Shown here piece after piece: positions 57,687-64,000 of a stretch of 64,000 nt of DNA (positions are counted from its first letter, which is position 1; each line of letters begins with the position of its first letter). The translations under genes and the position numbers were made by a program. Origin of the DNA: Hyparrhenia diplandra (Eukaryota; Streptophyta; Magnoliopsida; Poales; Poaceae); the NCBI GenBank assembly GCA_015847255.1, contig JADLZK010009012.1:124001-188000 (forward strand). The letters run 5' to 3'. The notes under the pieces are model-generated. The model was not told the DNA's origin and did not search any database. It was given only the letters and a program-made list of their open reading frames with translations.

Positions 57687-57694
57687 TATAAATA
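57687..57694 (+). promoter_or_regulatory. TATA box of the TGTAACACCC LTR
   Basis: TATAAATA in CGCGCCTATAAATAGGCC, followed about 35 bases on by CCAACCTCGCCCCTCACTCC, a plausible LTR transcription start region. Confidence 0.5.
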
Positions 57695-58339
57695 GGCCTC
57701 ACCGCTGAGTAATCCAACCTCGCCCCTCACTCCCAAGCTCTGCGTTGTTCCAGAACACACGGTGCTCACTTCAGTTCCCTTTCTCCTCCCTTCCTCTCCG
57801 AGCAACCGCATTTTCCCCAATTGGAGCTTCGCCGCTGCCGTCGGTTAGGTCCCCATTTTGAGGTCTACCCTACCTTTCCACTCGTTTCCCCTCCTTTTTG
57901 CTCTATGTAGCCATGCCACTGCCTACCATCGCCGCCGCGAGCTGCTCGGTCCGCCGTAGCGGATTCCCGCTGTCATGTCGCCGCCTAAGGAGCCTACGGG
58001 TGGGCATGGGCACGAAGCGACGCCGACGACCTGCCGCGGGCGAGCCTTGGGAAAGGCCCTCACCGGCTATCGAATCGCAATGAGGACACCGCCGTGATAG
58101 CGCGGCCGACGAGAATGACAACTCTATTTTCATCGACGCCGTCCCATCACCCCTCCATTCCCCCGTCTCTCTCTCTTGTGACTAGGCCATGGCTCAAAGG
58201 CCACAAACGGTCCAGCCCATGGTATAGCCGACTCGAACACCGTGGAAGCACAGTGGCGCCCACATGGGGCCCATGTGTCAGACACATACATAGAGGAAGC
58301 AGCTGGGGTACATGTGGTCCATAGAGGTCTGCAGGAGAC

Positions 58340-59391
58340 CTGATCGTCGAACCCTGGCGACAGATGCTGGCTTTTCGCGATGGATGCTAACAGCTAGGGC
58401 GCGGATTTGAATTCTAGAAGGCGTCGGATGTGTCCGGCGCTCCCTTCTGGCGCGTCGGGCGCGTGCGACAGATGACCGTTTTGCCCCCAACTTCTCCATC
58501 TCTTTGGGGGGCTTATAAATAGAGGTGTGGCCGGTCCATGGGGATCTCTCTTGCACATTTGAACACTATAACATCCTCTTGAGCAAAATAAACTCCCCTC
58601 CACTCATCTCTCTTGCCTAACTTCGATCTTTGGTGAGATTGAGTGAGATTCAAGTGCATTTGCTTATTGATTGCATCTAGAGGCACTTGTTCTTTGGAGG
58701 ATCCATAGGATTCTTGTTTCTCTTGGGAATTTGCCTGGTTCCCTAGCAGCTTGGAGTTGGTTGGGGTGTTGAGCTCGATAGGAGTTTGTTTGAGGCCACA
58801 CCGGTGGACTTGTGAGGGGTTTGATCCTTCCCCGCGGGAGCTCCGCGAAAGGAATCACTAGTGGATTGCTCGTGGCTTGTGGATCCCCTCTTGTGAGTGA
58901 TTCATTGAGCTCCCTCCAAGAGATTTGGCACCGGCCATTAAGCTTGTGAATCATCAAGTGGGTGTATCGCCACAATGGGGACTAGCGTGCCGGCAAGCAC
59001 GTGAACCTCGAAGAAAAATCATCATGTCAAGTGTGATTTGCTTGTTGGAGATTTCTTGTTGACATTGGTGATTGGCTTCAACCTCTACACTCCTCGGTGT
59101 TCGAGCCTCTCCTCACTATACTTAATTTTGTTATAGTTTGTTTAGCTTGTATATCGCCTAGTGGTAAAATTAATTGTATTATCTTGATCACCTAGGAGTA
59201 ACTTAGCAACCTAGCTCTTGAGTGTGATTAGCAACCTAGCTAGAACTGCTAAGTGGCTTGCATAGTTAGTTTGAAGCATCGCTTTATTTGCTACACCGTC
59301 TTGTTTACTAACGACCTTGCTAAGTGTTGTTGTAGAAAATTTTATTAGGCTATTCACCCCTCTAGTCATTTAGGACCTTTCACACGTCATG
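58340..59391 (+). mobile_element. Copia-type LTR, 5'-truncated
   Basis: The right part matches, in inverse orientation, the solo LTRs at 20003 and 21533: TATAAATAG at 58514-58521, GCATCTAGAGGCACTTG, GTGTATCGCC, and the end TATTAGGCTATTCACCCC ... CATTTAGGACCTTTCA. The left end of that family is absent, so the copy is truncated near 58340. Confidence 0.6.
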
Positions 59392-59505
59392 ACCGAGGCC
59401 GGCCCCTAAGGAATCCGGGACACCGTAGCCCGCCGCCGCCTCGACGGGCATGCGGATCAATGGGAGGCATGGGGGCAACGATGATGTTGGCGTGGAGGAC
59501 CAACA

Positions 59506-59762
59506 ACACCGGGCTCACCCTTGTTTGAAGTACTAGTGCATAGGTTTGTGTGACCTTGCAATAGAAACGGTTAGGAGCTCAAGCTAGGCTTATCACCTCA
59601 TTTGCTTTGTGTAGGATCTTTTGTGAGGTGATTTAGAGTCATAGCTAAAGGGGTGAAGTCTTGGCTAAACAAATAGTTTTATTTCCGCATTATATTTGTT
59701 TAATCGGCGCAATTAGTTTTAGAAAGGACTATTCACCCCCTCTAGTCCCCATCTCGATCCTA
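59506..59762 (+). repeat. 3' fragment of the copia LTR
   Basis: GGCTCACCCTTGTTTGAAGT to CATCTCGATCCTACA matches the last 250 bp of the LTR at 45886-48112 with scattered changes. No matching 5' part is present. Confidence 0.7.
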
Positions 59763-62270
59763 CACTTACCCGTCTTAAACCAAAAATAAAGGACTCCAAG
59801 GATCATGCTAGGCTTTATCTAGAGCTAGGCGACTCACATTTAAATTTTAGAAATAAAGTTGATTAGTGAACTTACAAATGCTACTTAAATTCTTCCAAGT
59901 TAAAAGGTTGGCTATTATAAATAAAACCATAGATCATGTATAGTCAAGATTAAAGACATGCTCAAGTAATATAAATAACAACATAAGTAACTTGATCATA
60001 ATTTTAACAAAGAACAACATGAATATGATAACCATGATTGTATTATGAAGGCTACATTGCCCGCAGAAACATCCCGGGTTCTCTTTGCCTAGGAGAGATG
60101 GTGATTCAATCGACATCGACCGGTGGCGAATACCCCTTGTCATAAACTAGGTCTAGTAGATCACAGTAAACCTAATCACTTCCAAGATGTTAGGGGACAT
60201 ATAGTTGCGGGCCCGCCCGGCTACCCCTCCTTCTCGGGCCACCCAGTGGTTCAGGGACCAAGAAACACCCATCGTCCGGAATTGCCTAATCCCAATCGGT
60301 CCCAACCTACCACGCCAAGGAGGAGCGATAAAGCAAGCAAGTGCTGATCCCTCAATAATCTCATAAGCTTCGTGGCTCATGACCCCATGGAGCCTAGTAA
60401 AAGAATAGGTACGTTCAACTTCCGACTGCCTTCTGACAAAGAATAAGTCCTTAATCGACCAGATGGAAGACCACAATATCCATCCAATCTTAGTATGTTT
60501 TATTAATCAGGTTTTCAAGAAGACAACTTGTTAATCACCCATGTGATTAACCACAAACATCTCTCAAGTGACCGGAATCACCGTCTCTTTGCAATCACTA
60601 CACCGAGCATTTATAACCTAGACTCCTAAATTGGATAGGATAACAACTTCAACAAGGATATCTCTGCATCAACGATTTCAATCATTTCCTAAACTTAATG
60701 CATCAAACATATAAAATAATAGGATGCAAATCAATTTAGTTAGAAAGCATAGGAAAGGGCAGTATGCACCGGGGCTTGCCTTTCATAAAGAAGTTAGAAG
60801 GTGCATTGGCACTTCAGCAGCTTTAGCGACTGCCTTGCTCCTTCTAGGACCTCCTCTTGCTGCACTTCTAGATGTGTACTTCTCCTCCCTGCTGCTCCTC
60901 GATCTCCTCGTGCTCTCTTTCCTTCTATCCAATACGAATATGTATGCAAGGATAAATATTAAGGAATGCACAATTGACGAGGAGTGGATGAATACATTAT
61001 GATATATGATAATAGTAAGTGCATATCTCTTCTGTAGAAACACAATTATGTCTAGACAAGAAACCCTAATGACCTACACCAAGCAAAACACCTTATTCCA
61101 CAAATTACTGGAAAATGGTAGCTAGACATCCTGTCATTAAACAATCACCCAGGGAGTTCTATAACTCTAAATCCAGCAAACAAATACTCGTTGGAAACTT
61201 ACAAAATTTCCTACAAAACATACATAACACTCTCGACCAGATTCTAACACCTACAGCCTCCAAAACAAAAACAACAGAGACTCTGTTTCTGGACAATATG
61301 CAACTTGCAACATCTACCATAAATCAACCAAACATATACTCCATCCCAAACTTCACTAGCAAGTAGATAAGATAATTGAAAACCTACCAAACCTACTGGT
61401 CACCCATAAAGGCAAACTAAATCACATGAAATGACAATCACCAATTGACACTACACAAGCACCATTTTAATTGTAAGCCTAGAATTACACTAGTTTCCTA
61501 AAAACACAAGGCTAGCAAACTAATCATACTAATAGGCTCTAAATATGCTAGGAACAATTAGTACACCATTCAAGAATTATTATCATGACATTTTCATGCA
61601 TTTCTAAGGCATTTACCATGCAACATAAATATGATAAATATGTGAACACCTTAGAAAATTCTACAAAAATTACAGGAGCATGCTACTAGCATCACAAGGC
61701 TACCATAATAAAAATTTAATAGCAAAAACATGCACATACCGGCCCTACACAAAAATAACAACCTAGCACACTAAATAGGCATGAAAATACTTTGTACTAT
61801 TAAAAGTGTGAAACAACCTATTATGCACATTAATGTCTCGCATAACAAAGAAGAAATGCACCCACAAAAATTCTCATAGTAAATTTCGTAGTAATTATTT
61901 TTCTATGAATTTCCTAAGAAAGCATGAGAAATAGCACATAAATAGAAAATCCAACTTTTTCAACAGAACATAACATGCATGATATTTTTCCCTCACTATA
62001 AATCCAAAAAACATGAACATTTTGCACAGGAAGCACAATTTTATCTTGCACCAATTAAAAGATGCCTATTTATCTATTTTCATGGCATTTTCTAGCATAA
62101 ATAAAACTATATACAAAAGTGCCAGAAAATACAATCTCATAATTTTCTATCATACAAGAGAGCATAACAAGAACGACAAAATTTGGTTCACTCAAAAAGG
62201 ACCTAAAATGAGAAAGTTATGAATTTTTCAAGCCATTCATGCGTTTCGGAAAACGAGAAAATGTAAAGGA
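59763..62270. other. AT-rich TE interior, nothing coding
   Basis: No domain or TE terminus seen. It is interpreted as the remainder of the TGTAACACCC unit. Confidence 0.35.
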
Positions 62271-63290
62271 TATTTGCTGGCCGACAGTCGGGCCCACATG
62301 TCACGACGCAGGCAGGGGCGATGCTGCCGGCGATGGATCTCGTCGCCGGTGAGGTTTCGGGCGGCGCTATGGGCACGGATGGATTCCTCTCCTCGAGGTG
62401 CACCCGTTGGTGCCTCGGTTGAGCCAGGGCACACCGGCGAGCACTTTCGCCCGGCGGCCAGCGGCGGGCGGCGGCGCGGCATGGGCGGCTGACTCAGCGC
62501 TGCCGGTGACGAAGCGCACGATATTCCGCGACATCAAGGCGATGGCGTAGGGGCTAGGATTAGAGCGGATTGTGATGAGCGGCGGTGGTGTGGCCGGGCG
62601 TTCCAGGCGAGCCCGGGCGTGGCGTGGCATGGTCGATGGGCATTCAAGCATGAGCACGGTAGAGCGGACTGGTGCACGCGAGATGGAGGTCGAGGATGGC
62701 CGTGAATGTGCCGCCACGATGGGCGTGGGTGGCGACATTCCAAATGGCGGTAGCGCATAAACCGGCCGATTGGGCTCTCCTTTGCCCGAACCAAGGTTCT
62801 CGGCGGTTCTAGGAGATGGAGGGGGTCGAGGCGGTGTTGTGTTTGTGGCCAATCGAAGAATGGCGTGGCGAGGTGGGACGGACCGGGCGACGGTCGGTTT
62901 TTCCGGGGCGAGGAGAAACTCGCCGATTCGCGGTTTCTCGGCGCCGTTGGTTCGGAGGCTTGGACGCCGGGATAGGGATGGAGGCAGAGCTCGGGCAAGC
63001 CGGAGCAGGCAAGGGCATGGCGGTGGGCGAAGCTCTCGGGCGTGGCGGGCGCCGGTGATGGCCACGGTGGCCCGGGCTTTGCCGCCGGCTTTTGCTTTGC
63101 TTTGGCAAGAAGGGAGCGAGGGGCGAGTGGGCGGCTGGAGGAGCGAAAAGGCCCACTTGAAGACACGATCGAGGGCAAGGACGGCAGAGGTAGCGCTGAC
63201 ACGCGCGCACCGCGCCGCTGGCCCGCGTGGTGGCTCGCTCGACGCTTCAGAGACGACCAAGGACCAAAGCGCCGCTAAAGATGCGCTCCA
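62271..63290. other. GC-rich stretch within the TGTAACACCC unit
   Basis: GC-rich with long overlapping frames on both strands (e.g. 62367-63260 minus, 62770-63297 plus), as expected of GC-rich non-coding DNA. GGGCCCACATGTCACG-type wording near 62290 also occurs near 58265, typical of grass LTR promoters. No gene recognised. Confidence 0.35.
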
Positions 63291-63947
63291 ACCCTAATTC
63301 GAGCTATTTTACCCCTGTGCTCGAGATGCGTGCCAATTCAGCCAAAACTCATATTGAAGAAAATGTTCCTTATAAAATTCTCGAGCATTTCAAATATAGC
63401 AAGTTTTGTCTAGTTTGGCCTAGATTTGAAACTACGATTAGTCAAAGCGTAATCACTCCAAAAGTCAAAGAAACCCTAAACCCTAGACAAAAATCAAACT
63501 GTTTTTCAACTTTTAGGGTGATGATCCACCCATTTTCATGACACAAGCATGTGATGACTTTTGTTCTACATGAAGTTAGCTACACTTTTCATGAAGGGTG
63601 CACCAACATGCATAAATCCTAACTATGACTTTTAAGCAAAACAGGACGAAGCACTTCCAAGGTCAAACCTAGTCAAACCATTCAAATAAAACACAATTAA
63701 ATCACATGACCAACATCACTCATGCTCTAGAACACCTTATAAACATAATTAAGGACAACTAAAGGTTAAACAACTAGTTATGCTAACATCACATAAAATG
63801 ACATGACAAAGCATGACAAGCAATTTCAATACATTTAAACATGCAAATGACATGTGTCATTTTATGTGCATGGATGCATATGACCAAATGATGATTATGC
63901 TCATGAAATGCATATGCTAATGACATGCTTAACACCAGGGTGTTACA

Positions 63948-64000
63948 AGTGGTGATTCGTGGGCCGAGCACGCATAGCCAGTCCAGGCATGTGCTCACGG
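63948..64000 (+). pseudogene. Copia gag, continuation at window end
   Basis: GGTGATTCGTGGGCCGAGCA reads GDSWAEHA, then one frame over ASPGMCSR, which continues the copia Gag interrupted at 56312. Confidence 0.6.

Larger units (their letters stand above)
56313..63947. mobile_element. LTR-type unit with TGTAACACCC...GGGTGTTACA ends, containing older pieces
   Basis: The unit starts TGTAACACCCATG and ends CCAGGGTGTTACA and interrupts copia gag between KDE and SGDSW. Inverted TGTAACACCC termini are usual for one group of grass gypsy LTRs. A plus-strand TATAAATA is at 57687-57694. Inside lie a copia-type LTR piece (58340-59391) and a copia LTR tail (59506-59762). Beyond 59763 the DNA is AT-rich to 62270, GC-rich to 63290, then AT-rich. 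The flanks GAAAG and AGTGG do not form a clean duplication. Whether it is one solo LTR with an insertion or two joined ends is unresolved. Confidence 0.5.
45886..64000 (+). mobile_element. Ty1/copia element, split by two large insertions, runs past window end
   Basis: A 5' LTR (45886-48112), a TGGTATTAGAGCC primer-binding site and a broken gag are followed by two insertions (48658-55632 and 56313-63947). Gag continues at 55633-56312 and again at 63948-64000. When the insertions are removed the gag wording rejoins as SDDS-TSSTIDGNDGG and KDES-SGDSWAEHA-SPGMCSR, which fits copia (SIRE-like) Gag. The left LTR edge could be 45886 or 45888. The 3' LTR is outside the window. Confidence 0.8.

Noticed and set aside
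59506..59762. This fragment as the 3' LTR of the copia element at 45886
   Set aside because: Copia gag resumes beyond it at 63948, so the element's own 3' LTR must lie outside the window; the fragment is a separate old piece.
62367..63260. A 297-codon minus-strand ORF and overlapping plus ORFs
   Set aside because: Low-complexity GC-rich frames within an LTR-type unit, with no domain or start context.
1..64000. tRNA, rRNA, CRISPR, bacterial operons or a defence system
   Set aside because: No cloverleaf, no rRNA wording, no spaced identical repeats and no prokaryotic gene arrangement. The only regular repeats are LTRs, MITEs, short duplications and the LTR motif cluster.

Overview
This is nuclear DNA from a grass (Poaceae), most likely rice tribe. 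The evidence is GC-rich first exons that drop in GC along the gene, many Stowaway- and Tourist-type MITEs with rice-like termini, and dense nesting of plant Ty1/copia, Ty3/gypsy, LINE, MULE and hAT elements. Nothing bacterial or organellar was seen. Three host genes can be supported. All three carry 1-2 base length changes at homopolymers but otherwise read as conserved proteins, which looks more like uncorrected long-read assembly error than gene decay.

Layout. 1-677 (minus): first exon of a D-type cyclin, running off the window start. 2218-16247 (minus): a three-exon DCL/DUF3223 organelle protein gene. Its 10-kb first intron holds a MULE with captured GC-rich DNA (7101-8411), a dead Ty3/gypsy element (9883-14921) and MITEs; its promoter holds three adjacent TTA-flanked MITEs (16346-17607). 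17813-35617: one L1-type LINE, about 5.8 kb once its insertions are removed, split by two copia-type solo LTRs, a 7.1-kb minus-strand gypsy element and a gypsy solo LTR. 36419-37658: probable further LTR. 38255-38877: hAT-type element with a perfect 8-bp target duplication. 39957-41542 (plus): single-exon F-box/LRR gene of the SKIP2/VFB type. 44789-45722: second MULE with a perfect 10-bp target duplication. 45886 to the window end: a copia element split by a 7-kb gag-protease gypsy element (48658-55632) and by an LTR-type unit with TGTAACACCC...GGGTGTTACA termini (56313-63947), which itself holds older LTR pieces.

Many TE boundaries are supported by target-site duplications. Several are also supported by the host reading frame rejoining when the insertion is removed. 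The host genes do not form a functional cluster: a cell-cycle regulator, an organelle RNA-processing type protein and an SCF substrate adaptor are simply neighbours separated by transposons. I found no clearly new biological system. The most notable items are the two resolvable TE nests, the two gene-capture-type MULEs and the transposon-loaded DCL intron and promoter.
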